Assembly (NCBI RefSeq): GCF_010974945.1
Contig: NZ_JAAIVB010000008.1
Coordinates: 1-64,000 of the forward strand
Direction of reading: 5' to 3'
DNA length: 64,000 nucleotides
DNA from: Noviherbaspirillum galbum
GTDB lineage: Bacteria; Pseudomonadota; Gammaproteobacteria; Burkholderiales; Burkholderiaceae_D
The notes beneath the pieces are model-generated. The model searched no databases, had not been told where the DNA came from, and saw nothing but the letters and a program-made list of their open reading frames with translations. The position numbers were made by a program, and so were the translations under genes. Each line of letters begins with the position of its first letter. The first letter of the stretch is position 1. This document shows positions 53,465 through 63,185 of this stretch, one piece after another.

Positions 53465-54252
53465 CAGTGCACCGCCGACACGCCGCCGTCTACCGCCATC
53501 ACCTGGCCGGTGATGTGCTTGGATGCATCGGTGGCGAACAGGGCGGCAATGCCCTTGAGGTCTTCGTCATCGCCGATGCGCTGCAGCGGAGCGCGCTGGG
53601 CGATCGCGCCCTCGCCCGCCTTTTCCAGCAGGCCCTTGGTCATCTTCGAGGGGAAGAAGCCGGGAGCGATCGCGTTCACTGTGATGCCATGCACGCCCCA
53701 TTCGCCGGCGAGCGTGCGGGTGAAGTTGATGACTGCCGCCTTGGAAGTGTTGTAGGCCACCGTCTTCATCGGCGAGGACGGGCTGTTGCCCGAGAAGCCG
53801 GCGATCGATGCCACATTGATGATCTTTCCATATTGGCGGGGAATCATGGAACGCTTGCCGACCGCCTGCGACAGCAGGAAGATGCTGCGGACGTTGAGGT
53901 TCATGACCTTGTCCCAGGCATCGACCGGGTAGTCCTCGGCGGGCGCGCCCCAGGTGGCGCCTGCATTGTTGACCAGGATGTCGATGTGGCCGAGGCGCTT
54001 GAGGGCTTCTTCCACCAGCGGTTCGACGCTGGATTCCTGGCTGAGGTCGGCCGCGATGGCGCTGGCTTCGATGCCGCGCGTCTTGAGGTGTGCCACCGCC
54101 TCGTCGAGGTCGGACTGCTTGCGGGACGAGAGCACGATCTTCGCGCCGAGTTCGCCGAGCGCCTCGGCGATCTGCAGGCCGAGGCCGCGAGAGCCGCCGG
54201 TGACGAGGGCGGTGCGTCCGGTGAGGTCGAACAATTCCTTGGTAGTGCGCAT
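53464..54252 (-). CDS. Short-chain dehydrogenase (FabG-like)
   Basis: This 262-residue enzyme has TGGSRGLGLQIAE, NNAGATWG, Ser in INVASIAG and YNTSKAAV, the classical catalytic set. It ends in VDGGVSAVH. The likely substrate is a 3-hydroxyacyl or related alcohol. It lies between the acyl-CoA dehydrogenase and PaaI-type genes, consistent with one operon. Confidence 0.92.
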   Translation of the reverse strand: MRTTKELFDLTGRTALVTGGSRGLGLQIAEALGELGAKIVLSSRKQSDLDEAVAHLKTRGIEASAIAADLSQESSVEPLVEEALKRLGHIDILVNNAGATWGAPAEDYPVDAWDKVMNLNVRSIFLLSQAVGKRSMIPRQYGKIINVASIAGFSGNSPSSPMKTVAYNTSKAAVINFTRTLAGEWGVHGITVNAIAPGFFPSKMTKGLLEKAGEGAIAQRAPLQRIGDDEDLKGIAALFATDASKHITGQVMAVDGGVSAVH

Positions 54253-54298
54253 CTGGGTCTCCTGTTATGGTGTGCTTATGGTGTATCGTCGGGATGGT

Positions 54299-56116
54299 TC
54301 AGTACCACGCGTCCTGCATGTCGAGCGTGGTGGTGTCGAGGCTTTCCAGCAGGTCGAGCTGGGGCTGGATGCGCGGCAGTTCCCACTTGAAGAAATAGGC
54401 GCAGGCCTGCAGCTTGCCGCGATAGAAATCGGCATCGTGGCTGCCTTCCTTGCCGACCGCGAGCAAGGCCTGCTCCAGCCAGGTCCAGGCCACGACCGTG
54501 TGGCCGAAGGCTTCGAGGTAGGCGGAGGCATTGGCCAGGGTCTTGTTGAGGTCGCCGGCCGCGTACAGCGCCTGCGTGACCTTGCCGATGCGGTCCAGCG
54601 CCGCGCCGAGCGCCCGTCCGTAGCCCGCGAGCGCCGGCACTTCGCTGGCGCGCGCCATGGTCTTCATCATTTCCGCGCCGAGCGCCTTGAGCGCAGCGCC
54701 GTTCTGCATGACCACCTTGCGGCCGAGCAGGTCGAGCCCCTGGATGCCGTGCGTTCCCTCATGGATGGGATTGAGGCGGTTGTCGCGGTAGAACTGCTCG
54801 ACGTTGTACTCGCGGGTGTAGCCGTAGCCGCCGTGCACCTGGATGGCGAGGTTGTTGGCTTCCAGGCACCACTGCGACGGCCAGGACTTGGCGATCGGCG
54901 TCAGGATGTCGAGCATCAGCGTGGCGTGGCGGCGCGCTTCTTCCGATTCGGCGGTGCGCTCCTCATCCACCAGGCGCGCGCAATACAGGTTGAGCGCGAG
55001 CCCGCCTTCGACATAGGCCTTCTGCGCGAGCAGCATGCGCTTGACGTCGGTATGCTGGATGATGGGGATCTGCGGCTGCGCCGGATCCTTGGCCTGGGGA
55101 TGACGGCCTTGCGGGCGCTCCCGCGCGTATTCGAGCGCGTGCAGGTAACCGGTATAGCCGAGCATGACCGCGCCCAGGCCCACGCCGATGCGCGCTTCGT
55201 TCATCATGTGGAACATGTTGGCGAGACCCTTGTGCTTTTCGCCCACGAGGTAGCCAATCGCGCCAGCCTTGCCGCCCGGCTTGAACTTGCCTTCGCCGAA
55301 GTTCAGCAGGCAGTTCGTGGTGCCGCGGTAGCCCATCTTGTGGTTCAGTCCGGCCAGCACGACGTCATTGCGTTCGCCGATGGAACCGTCGGCATTGACC
55401 AGCTTCTTCGGCACGATGAACAGGGAAATGCCCTTCACGCCGGGAATCAGCTTGCCGTTCTCGTCGGGCACCTTGGCCAGCACGAGGTGTACGATGTTCT
55501 CGGAGAGCTCGTGCTCGCCGGCGGAAATCCACATCTTGTTGCCCTTGAGCCGGTAGCTGCCGTCTTCCTGCGGCTCGGCGCGGGTCACGATGTCGGACAG
55601 CGACGACCCGGCCTGCGGCTCGGACAGGCACATGGTGCCGAAGAACCGGCCTTCCAGCATGGGCTTGACGAAGGTGTCGATCTGCTCGGGCGTGCCGCAC
55701 TTGAGCAGGGTGTTGGCATTGCCGATCGTCAGGAAGGGATAGGACGAGGTGCCGACGTTGGCGCCCTTGAAATACGCAAGGCCGGCCTTTTCGATCAGGC
55801 AGGGCAGTTGCATGCCGCCGAACTCGTAGTCCTGGCCGGCCGCCATCAGGCCGGATTCGCAGAACGCCTTCAAGGCGGTCTTGACCTCGGGGATGATGTG
55901 CACTTTTTCGCCGTCGAAATGCGGCTCTTCCTGGTCATTCTTCTTGTTGTGCGGCGCGAACAGGTCGGTGGCGATCTTTTCGCAGGTATCGAGCGCGGCG
56001 TCGAAGGTTTCACGCGAATGGTCGGCGTAGCGGGCGCGGGAGGTCAGCGCCTCGGCATTGAGCCATTCGTAAAGCAGAAATTCGAAATCACGGCGGGAAA
56101 CGATCTTGGATTGCAT
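54299..56116 (-). CDS. Acyl-CoA dehydrogenase (long, DmdC-like form)
   Basis: This 605-residue flavoprotein has the FAD/acyl-CoA domain (MCLSEPQAGSSLSDI, YRLKGNKMWISAGEH, MNEARIGVGLGAVMLGYTG) and an added C-terminal helical domain, the form seen in DmdC/3-methylthiopropionyl-CoA dehydrogenase-like proteins. GGAG seven bases upstream supports the ATG at 56116; earlier in-frame codons give an unrelated N-terminus. The exact acyl substrate is not readable. It follows the thiolase by 129 bases. Confidence 0.92.
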   Translation of the reverse strand: MQSKIVSRRDFEFLLYEWLNAEALTSRARYADHSRETFDAALDTCEKIATDLFAPHNKKNDQEEPHFDGEKVHIIPEVKTALKAFCESGLMAAGQDYEFGGMQLPCLIEKAGLAYFKGANVGTSSYPFLTIGNANTLLKCGTPEQIDTFVKPMLEGRFFGTMCLSEPQAGSSLSDIVTRAEPQEDGSYRLKGNKMWISAGEHELSENIVHLVLAKVPDENGKLIPGVKGISLFIVPKKLVNADGSIGERNDVVLAGLNHKMGYRGTTNCLLNFGEGKFKPGGKAGAIGYLVGEKHKGLANMFHMMNEARIGVGLGAVMLGYTGYLHALEYARERPQGRHPQAKDPAQPQIPIIQHTDVKRMLLAQKAYVEGGLALNLYCARLVDEERTAESEEARRHATLMLDILTPIAKSWPSQWCLEANNLAIQVHGGYGYTREYNVEQFYRDNRLNPIHEGTHGIQGLDLLGRKVVMQNGAALKALGAEMMKTMARASEVPALAGYGRALGAALDRIGKVTQALYAAGDLNKTLANASAYLEAFGHTVVAWTWLEQALLAVGKEGSHDADFYRGKLQACAYFFKWELPRIQPQLDLLESLDTTTLDMQDAWY

Positions 56117-56245
56117 GTTGGATCTCCGGGCGTGCGCGCCACGCGGCGGCACGCAATGCATGTTCTGGATGCGATCAGCTGACGTCCCCGTTGCGGGAAC
56201 GCCCAATGCAAGCATGGGCGCCGCAGCGCCCATGCATTACCGATG

Positions 56246-57424
<1,179 letters not shown>

Positions 57425-57843
57425 TTGTAGCTCCTTGTCTTGGTGAGTTGGTCGTGATGCTTGTCGGTGTTATGGATTTTCCTGCCCGGCCGATCATTCC
57501 GGAGCATCGCTGGACGAGGCCGGGCGCGATGTCTGAATGGCAGAATAACATAGTTTTAGCACGATCGTTCGTAAAAAATAACGCGGCTGCGGAGGCGGGC
57601 GGGAAGGCCGCCGGGAAGCAGCCCTCACTGCCATCATTACCATCGTTGCTGTAAGGTTTTGTAAGTTTCAAGAAAGGCAGCCGTAAGTTTCGCGTCGCAC
57701 ACTCCACCCTATTCCAGTCCAGTGGAAATCCGCCGCCCCTTTGTCCTGTGCCGGAGCATTTCCGTTGGAATGGAAAAACCATGCGCAAGCGCCTGCAGGC
57801 AATGCAGGTGCGCGCAAACAGACTAATCATTGAGGAGACAAGC
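57425..57843. other. Divergent regulatory region between thiolase and MFS genes
   Basis: This 419-base region has no convincing ORF. It contains the promoter and palindrome at 57547-57576 for the thiolase cluster. Towards the transporter start the only strong signal is the GGAG ribosome-binding site. Confidence 0.55.
57547..57576 (-). promoter_or_regulatory. Putative promoter with overlapping TetR-type operator for the thiolase cluster
   Basis: On the minus strand -35 TTTACG (57575-57570) and -10 TATGTT (57552-57547) are 17 bases apart. The stretch TTTTAGC-ACGATCGT-TCGTAAAA (57554-57576) is an imperfect palindrome centred on ACGATCGT that covers the -35 and spacer. TetR-family repressors of acyl-CoA catabolism often use such ACGATCGT-like sites. 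The regulator gene is not in the window. Confidence 0.45.
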
Positions 57844-59505
57844 ATGGCGACAGTTCAAACAGCGTCACGCGGAATCACGGCGGAAGAGCGGAAAGTCATT
57901 TTCGCATCGTCGCTGGGCACCGTGTTCGAGTGGTACGACTTTTATCTCTACGGTTCCCTTGCGGCAATCATCGCGAAGCAGTTCTTCGCGGGCACCGATC
58001 CGAACACCGCCTTCATCTTCGCGCTGCTGGCGTTCGCTGCCGGCTTCATCGTGCGCCCCTTCGGCGCGCTGGTCTTCGGCCGCCTCGGCGACATGATCGG
58101 CCGCAAATATACCTTCCTGGTAACGATCCTCATCATGGGCGTCTCGACCTTCGTGGTCGGCCTGCTGCCCAACTACGCATCCATCGGCATCGCCGCCCCT
58201 GTCATCCTCATCAGCCTGCGCATCCTGCAGGGCCTGGCGCTGGGCGGCGAGTATGGCGGCGCGGCAACCTACGTCGCCGAGCATGCCCCGCATGACCGGC
58301 GCGGCGCCTTCACTGCCTGGATCCAGACCACCGCGACCCTGGGCCTGTTCCTGTCGCTGATGGTGATCCTAGGCACGCGTACCGCCGTGGGCGAAGCAGC
58401 CTTCGCCGACTGGGGCTGGCGCGTTCCCTTCCTGGTCTCCGTCTTCCTGCTCGCCGTCTCGGTCTGGATCCGCCTGTCGATGAATGAATCGCCGGCATTC
58501 GCCAAGATGAAGGCAGAGGGCAAGACCTCGAAGGCTCCGCTGTCCGAGTCCTTCGGCCAGTGGAAGAACCTGAAGATCGTCATCCTGGCGCTGATCGGCC
58601 TGACCGCCGGCCAGGCCGTGGTCTGGTACACCGGCCAGTTCTACGCCCTGTTCTTCCTGACGCAGACCCTGAAGGTGGATGGCGCGACCGCCAACCTGCT
58701 GATCGCTGCATCGCTCGTGATCGGCACGCCGTTCTTCATCATCTTCGGCTCCCTGTCCGACCGCATCGGCCGCAAGGTCATCATCCTCGGCGGCTGCCTG
58801 ATCGCCGCGCTGACCTACTTCCCGATCTTCCACGCGCTGACCCACTACGCCAACCCGGCGCTGGAAACCGCGATCAAGAACGCACCCGTGGTCGTGAACG
58901 CCGATCCCAAGGACTGCCAGTTCCAGTTCAACCCGACCGGCACCAAGAAATTCACGTCTTCCTGCGACATCGTGAAGGCCAAGCTGGCTGCCGCCTCGGT
59001 GAACTACTCCAATGCCGAAGCGCCTGCAGGCTCCGTGGCAACGGTGAAGATCGGCGAAAGCGTGATCGAGTCCTATGACGCATCCAAGCTGTCCAAGGAA
59101 GAAGCCGCTGCCAAGGAAAAGGCATTCAGCGCCGCCGTTGCCGATGCCATCAAGAAAGCCGGCTATCCCACCAAGGCTGATCCTGCCCAGATGAACAAGG
59201 GCATGGTCCTGCTGCTGCTGACGATCCTGGTGCTCTACGTGACCATGGTCTACGGCCCGATCGCGGCGATGCTGGTGGAAATGTTCCCGACGCGCATCCG
59301 CTACACCTCGATGTCCCTGCCCTACCACATCGGCAACGGCTGGTTCGGCGGCCTGCTGCCCACCACCGCCTTCGCGCTGGTGGCCTTCAAGGGCGACATC
59401 TACTACGGCCTCTGGTATCCGATCGTGATCGCCCTGGTCACCGTCGTGGTCGGCATGCTGTTCGTCCGCGAAACCAAGGACAACGACATCTACGCCAACG
59501 ACTAA
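57844..59505 (+). CDS. MHS-type MFS transporter with a large soluble insert
   Basis: This 553-residue proton symporter of the metabolite:H+ type begins ITAEERKVIFASSLGTVFEWYDFYLYG and has GRLGDMIGRKYTFLV and GSLSDRIGRKVIILGG loops. Twelve membrane segments are expected. About 120 residues (332-453), polar and Lys/Ala-rich with two Cys (DCQF, SSCDI), are inserted in the second half. The usual size without the insert is about 430. The GGAG before 57844 fixes the start. Substrates of close relatives are small organic acids or betaines; here it is not known. Confidence 0.92.
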   Translation: MATVQTASRGITAEERKVIFASSLGTVFEWYDFYLYGSLAAIIAKQFFAGTDPNTAFIFALLAFAAGFIVRPFGALVFGRLGDMIGRKYTFLVTILIMGVSTFVVGLLPNYASIGIAAPVILISLRILQGLALGGEYGGAATYVAEHAPHDRRGAFTAWIQTTATLGLFLSLMVILGTRTAVGEAAFADWGWRVPFLVSVFLLAVSVWIRLSMNESPAFAKMKAEGKTSKAPLSESFGQWKNLKIVILALIGLTAGQAVVWYTGQFYALFFLTQTLKVDGATANLLIAASLVIGTPFFIIFGSLSDRIGRKVIILGGCLIAALTYFPIFHALTHYANPALETAIKNAPVVVNADPKDCQFQFNPTGTKKFTSSCDIVKAKLAAASVNYSNAEAPAGSVATVKIGESVIESYDASKLSKEEAAAKEKAFSAAVADAIKKAGYPTKADPAQMNKGMVLLLLTILVLYVTMVYGPIAAMLVEMFPTRIRYTSMSLPYHIGNGWFGGLLPTTAFALVAFKGDIYYGLWYPIVIALVTVVVGMLFVRETKDNDIYAND

Positions 59506-59554
59506 GCAAGTGCTAATCGTCCCGGGCGACCCGCGAGGGAAGCCCGGATTGATA

Positions 59555-59581
59555 CCGCCGGCCCGTCCGGCGGTTTTTTTT
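59555..59581 (+). terminator. Rho-independent terminator after the MFS gene
   Basis: CCGCCGG (59555-59561) and CCGGCGG (59567-59573) form a perfect 7-bp GC-rich stem with a short loop, followed directly by eight T residues (59574-59581). It lies 50 bases after the transporter stop. Confidence 0.9.
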
Positions 59582-59613
59582 CGCCTGTTTTCCGGCGGGC
59601 TTCCTGGCTCGCT

Positions 59614-61206
59614 TTAGTGGGCATCCGGCCGCGGCGGCTGGTCGCGTCCCGCGTCGGGCGCAGGCATGCCGGGCTGCTCCACCGCGACCGCCAGCAAGGG
59701 CGTCGCTGCCGGACCGTGCAGGACCTGGCCGTCGGTGCCGAAACGCGATCCGTGGCAGGGGCAGTCCCAGGATTTTTCGCCGCCGTTCCAGTGCACCACG
59801 CAACCGAGGTGGGTGCAGGTAGCGTCAAGGGCATGCAAGCCGCCCTGCTCGTCGCGGTACACCGCCAGCTTGCCGCTGCCCATCTGCATGATCCGACCTT
59901 CGCCGGGCGGAATTTCCTCGACGAATTCCGCTTCGCCATGCCTGGCCCAGTCGGCATAGCGGACCAGCGTGTCGGCCTGTTCCTTCATGAAATCGGTCAG
60001 GCCATGCTTCACCTTGCGGGAGGGGTCGTAGAGCGCCGCCCAGGGATTGTCGCGACCCATCAGCATGTCGGTGATTACCATGGCGCCGATCGTTGCGTGC
60101 GTCATGCCATTGCCCGAGTCGCCGGTAATGATGTAGACGTTGTCGTCGTCCATGGGATTGCGGCCGAGGTAGGCCGGTCCGTCGGCGGGTTCCATCACTT
60201 CTCCCGACCAGCGGTATTCGACTTGCTGCGCCATGGGGAATCGTTGCCGCACCCAGCGCTCGATCTCGTCGTAGCGATGTTCCGGATGGTCATCCTCGCC
60301 CACCTTGTGATCGGCGCCGCCGACGATCAGGTATTCGTGCTGCGCCGCCGCGTCCGGTGTTTCCAGCCTGACATAATAGTACGGGTCTCCGGTGTCCCAC
60401 AGCAGGATGCGCGGCACCGCGCCGCGCGGCACGCGCAACGCGACGGCGTAGGTGCGATAGGCCGCCTGCTTGGTATGCATGACCATGCGGTTGTTGAAGG
60501 GCGTGTTGGTCGCCACCACGACGGCCTGCGCGCGGATCGACGACCACTGCGTACGCACTGTCTGCATGATCGGATCCCCGCTGACATCCAGCGCCTGGGT
60601 GCCGCCGTGGATTTCCCCGCCCAGCCTGACGATGGCATGCGCCAGGCCGGCCAGGTACTTCACCGGATGGAATTGCGCCTGGTTGCGGTAGCGCACGCAG
60701 CTTCCGGTGCCGAAGGACAAGCCGGGCACCTTGTCGAGCTTTTCCGCGTCGACGCCCGCCCTGACCGCGGCGGCGACTTCCTTGTCGAAATCCTTGAAGC
60801 CGTCGCCCGGCAGCGCATACAGGTATCCATCCAGGCGCTCGAATCCGCAATCGATGTTTTCCGTGCGGATGATGGCCTCGACCAAGTCGATGGCGCCGGC
60901 GAAGCTGGCGGCAACCTGGCGCGCTCCCTTCTCGCCGAATCCCTCCTCGACGCCCGCGTACCACTCGTCCGGCGGGAAGAAATGGGCTGTCGTGCGGCCG
61001 GTTTCGCCGGCGCCAATGCCCATCGCATCGATGAGCAGGACCTGCCTGCCCTCCCTGGCGAGCAGGTAGGCGGCGGTCATTCCTGCAATGCCGGCGCCGA
61101 TCACGCACACGTCGGTCTGCTTGTCGGTGGTAAGGGGAGGAAAGCGCGGCACGCTTGCCGTATCCAGCCACAGCGGCATGGAAGCGCCATTGGTGAGGTT
61201 CGTCAT
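59614..61206 (-). CDS. FAD-dependent oxidoreductase with C-terminal Rieske domain
   Basis: This 530-residue protein joins a DAO-type FAD oxidoreductase (CVIGAGIAGMTAAYLLAREG near 33; IGAGETGRTTAHFF; GDSGNGMTHATIGAMV) to a C-terminal Rieske [2Fe-2S] domain with CTHLGC and CPCHGS (about 455-495). The donor and acceptor are not known. AAAGGA seven bases upstream supports the ATG at 61206. The Rieske centre may pass electrons from the flavin to another acceptor. The gene is single, on the minus strand. Confidence 0.93.
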   Translation of the reverse strand: MTNLTNGASMPLWLDTASVPRFPPLTTDKQTDVCVIGAGIAGMTAAYLLAREGRQVLLIDAMGIGAGETGRTTAHFFPPDEWYAGVEEGFGEKGARQVAASFAGAIDLVEAIIRTENIDCGFERLDGYLYALPGDGFKDFDKEVAAAVRAGVDAEKLDKVPGLSFGTGSCVRYRNQAQFHPVKYLAGLAHAIVRLGGEIHGGTQALDVSGDPIMQTVRTQWSSIRAQAVVVATNTPFNNRMVMHTKQAAYRTYAVALRVPRGAVPRILLWDTGDPYYYVRLETPDAAAQHEYLIVGGADHKVGEDDHPEHRYDEIERWVRQRFPMAQQVEYRWSGEVMEPADGPAYLGRNPMDDDNVYIITGDSGNGMTHATIGAMVITDMLMGRDNPWAALYDPSRKVKHGLTDFMKEQADTLVRYADWARHGEAEFVEEIPPGEGRIMQMGSGKLAVYRDEQGGLHALDATCTHLGCVVHWNGGEKSWDCPCHGSRFGTDGQVLHGPAATPLLAVAVEQPGMPAPDAGRDQPPRPDAH

Positions 61207-61344
61207 GGAATGATCCTTTCCGGAATGCGTTGCATGGGGGTGATGCCAGTATTGACATCGTTTCCGCCGCATTGTTTTGCACGGCATTCATCTTGACGCC
61301 GGGAACGGATGCCACGTCGCATCGCCAGGCCTTACTCCCGTGCT

Positions 61345-61830
61345 TCAATCCTCGGCAAGCCGCCGGTCCACCCACATGACGCCATCGCCTGTGCGTATGC
61401 CGGAGGGTCCTTCATGGAAGCGCACGCCGGTGTGGATCGCGGCCGCGCGCCGTTCAATCGCTTCGGACGCATCGAGAAGGCAGTTTCCCAGCCCCGGGAG
61501 CGCACGCAGGTCGCATTCGGCCAGCGTGACCGGATTGCCTCTCAGGTCGAGCCGGCGCAGGTTGCGCAGGCGCAGCATCTCGCGGGGAATGACGGCGAGC
61601 CGATTGCCTGAGAGGTCAAGGTCTTCCAGGTGGTCCATTTCCCACAGGGCCGGCGGCAGCCTCGTCAGTCCCAGCCCGGAAAGAATGAGGGAAGTGACGC
61701 GCGGATCGGCTGCCACCGCGATCCTCTCCCCGGCGATCTGGTATCCGCTCAGCAATGTCGTCTTGCCGGAATCCGGCGACCCGGGCGGCATGGCGCCCCA
61801 GCTGGCAAAGACGGCGCGTAGTGCGTTCAT
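61345..61830 (-). CDS. Small leucine-rich-repeat protein
   Basis: This 161-residue protein has about four LRR units (VTSLILSGLGLTRLPPAL, HLEDLDLSGNRLAVIPREM, NLRRLDLRGNPVTL). An N-terminal GSPDSGKTTLLSG matches the P-loop pattern, but no nucleotide-binding domain follows it, so it is probably chance. No signal peptide is seen. GGAAGG precedes the ATG at 61830. LRRs bind proteins; the partner is unknown. Confidence 0.8.
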   Translation of the reverse strand: MNALRAVFASWGAMPPGSPDSGKTTLLSGYQIAGERIAVAADPRVTSLILSGLGLTRLPPALWEMDHLEDLDLSGNRLAVIPREMLRLRNLRRLDLRGNPVTLAECDLRALPGLGNCLLDASEAIERRAAAIHTGVRFHEGPSGIRTGDGVMWVDRRLAED

Positions 61831-61930
61831 GGCTTCCTTCCATGGCGGATGATTGCCGTCCACCATACTCCGCGCCGGGCAAAGCGCGGTCCTCTGTTAA
61901 GATAATTTTTTTCCCAACTTCACTATCGCC

Positions 61931-63148
61931 ATGAACACTCCCGCCCGCCTTGGTACCCCGCTGTCTTCCTCCGCTTTCAAGGTCATGCTGCTCGGCTCGG
62001 GCGAACTTGGCAAGGAAGTCATCATCGCCCTGCAACGCCTCGGCGTGGAGGTGATCGCGGTCGACCGCTATGCCAACGCGCCGGGCCACCAGGTAGCACA
62101 TCGTTCCCACGTGATCGACATGACCGACGGCGCTGCCCTTGCCGCCCTGATCGAACGCGAACGCCCGCACCTCGTCGTCCCGGAAATCGAGGCGATCGCC
62201 ACGCCGACGCTGATGGAACTCGAAAAGGCGGGCAAGGCAAGCGTGATCCCGACGGCGCGCGCCGCGTGGCTGACGATGAACCGCGAAGGCATACGCCGCC
62301 TCGCCGCCGAGGAACTCGGCTTGCCGACCTCGCCCTACCGCTTCGCGGACAGCCTCGAGGAACTGCGCGCCGCCTGCCAGGAGATCGGCTTCCCCTGCGT
62401 GGTGAAGCCGGTCATGTCTTCGTCGGGCAAGGGACAGTCCAAGCTCGACGGATCGGGCGACGTGGACGCGGCCTGGCAGTATGCCGCGGCGGGCGGACGG
62501 GTGGACGCAGGCCGCGTGATCGTGGAAGGCTTCATCGATTTCGACTATGAAATCACGCAGCTGACCGTGCGCGCGCTGGACGCCGCCGGCAAGCCGGCAA
62601 CGCATTTTTGCGAACCCATCGGGCATGTGCAGGTCAAGGGCGACTACGTCGAGTCATGGCAGCCGCATCCGATGTCAGACGAGGCATTGCGACGCTCGCG
62701 CGACATCGCCGCCAAGGTGACCGGCAACCTCGGCGGGCTTGGCATCTTCGGCGTCGAACTGTTCGTCAAGGGCGATATGGTCTGGTTCTCCGAAGTCAGC
62801 CCCCGTCCGCATGACACTGGCATGGTAACGATGGCCAGCCAGGTGCAGAGCGAGTTCGAACTGCATGCCAAGGCGATCCTCGGCCTGCCCGTCGATACCA
62901 GCCTGGCCTCGCCCGGCGCCTCCGCCGTCATCTACGGCGGGATGGAAGCGCAAGGCGTCGCTTTCGAAGGCCTGTCGGAGGCCCTGTCGGTGCCGGGCGT
63001 GGACCTTCGCCTGTTTGGCAAGCCGGAGGCCTTCGAGCGCCGCCGCATGGGCGTGGCACTGGCGCGGGCGGAGGACGTGGAGCTTGCCCGCACCCGGGCA
63101 AAGCAAGCCGCAGGCAAGGTCAAGGTGGTCTCCGGCGGACAGGGATGA
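61931..63148 (+). CDS. purT: Formate-dependent phosphoribosylglycinamide formyltransferase
   Basis: This 405-residue ATP-grasp enzyme uses formate and ATP to formylate GAR in purine synthesis, as an alternative to the folate-dependent PurN. The sequence matches PurT throughout ([57 protein letters not shown]). The length is typical. TATA-like TAAGAT lies some 30 bases before the ATG. It is followed after 37 bases by the TPR gene. Confidence 0.97.
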   Translation: MNTPARLGTPLSSSAFKVMLLGSGELGKEVIIALQRLGVEVIAVDRYANAPGHQVAHRSHVIDMTDGAALAALIERERPHLVVPEIEAIATPTLMELEKAGKASVIPTARAAWLTMNREGIRRLAAEELGLPTSPYRFADSLEELRAACQEIGFPCVVKPVMSSSGKGQSKLDGSGDVDAAWQYAAAGGRVDAGRVIVEGFIDFDYEITQLTVRALDAAGKPATHFCEPIGHVQVKGDYVESWQPHPMSDEALRRSRDIAAKVTGNLGGLGIFGVELFVKGDMVWFSEVSPRPHDTGMVTMASQVQSEFELHAKAILGLPVDTSLASPGASAVIYGGMEAQGVAFEGLSEALSVPGVDLRLFGKPEAFERRRMGVALARAEDVELARTRAKQAAGKVKVVSGGQG

Positions 63149-63185
63149 CATCGCCCGGCCCAATGATGAACGCACATGAGCACGC

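Noticed and set aside
61345-61830. P-loop GSPDSGKT as a real nucleotide site in the LRR protein
   Set aside because: No Walker B or fold-sized domain follows before the repeats begin.
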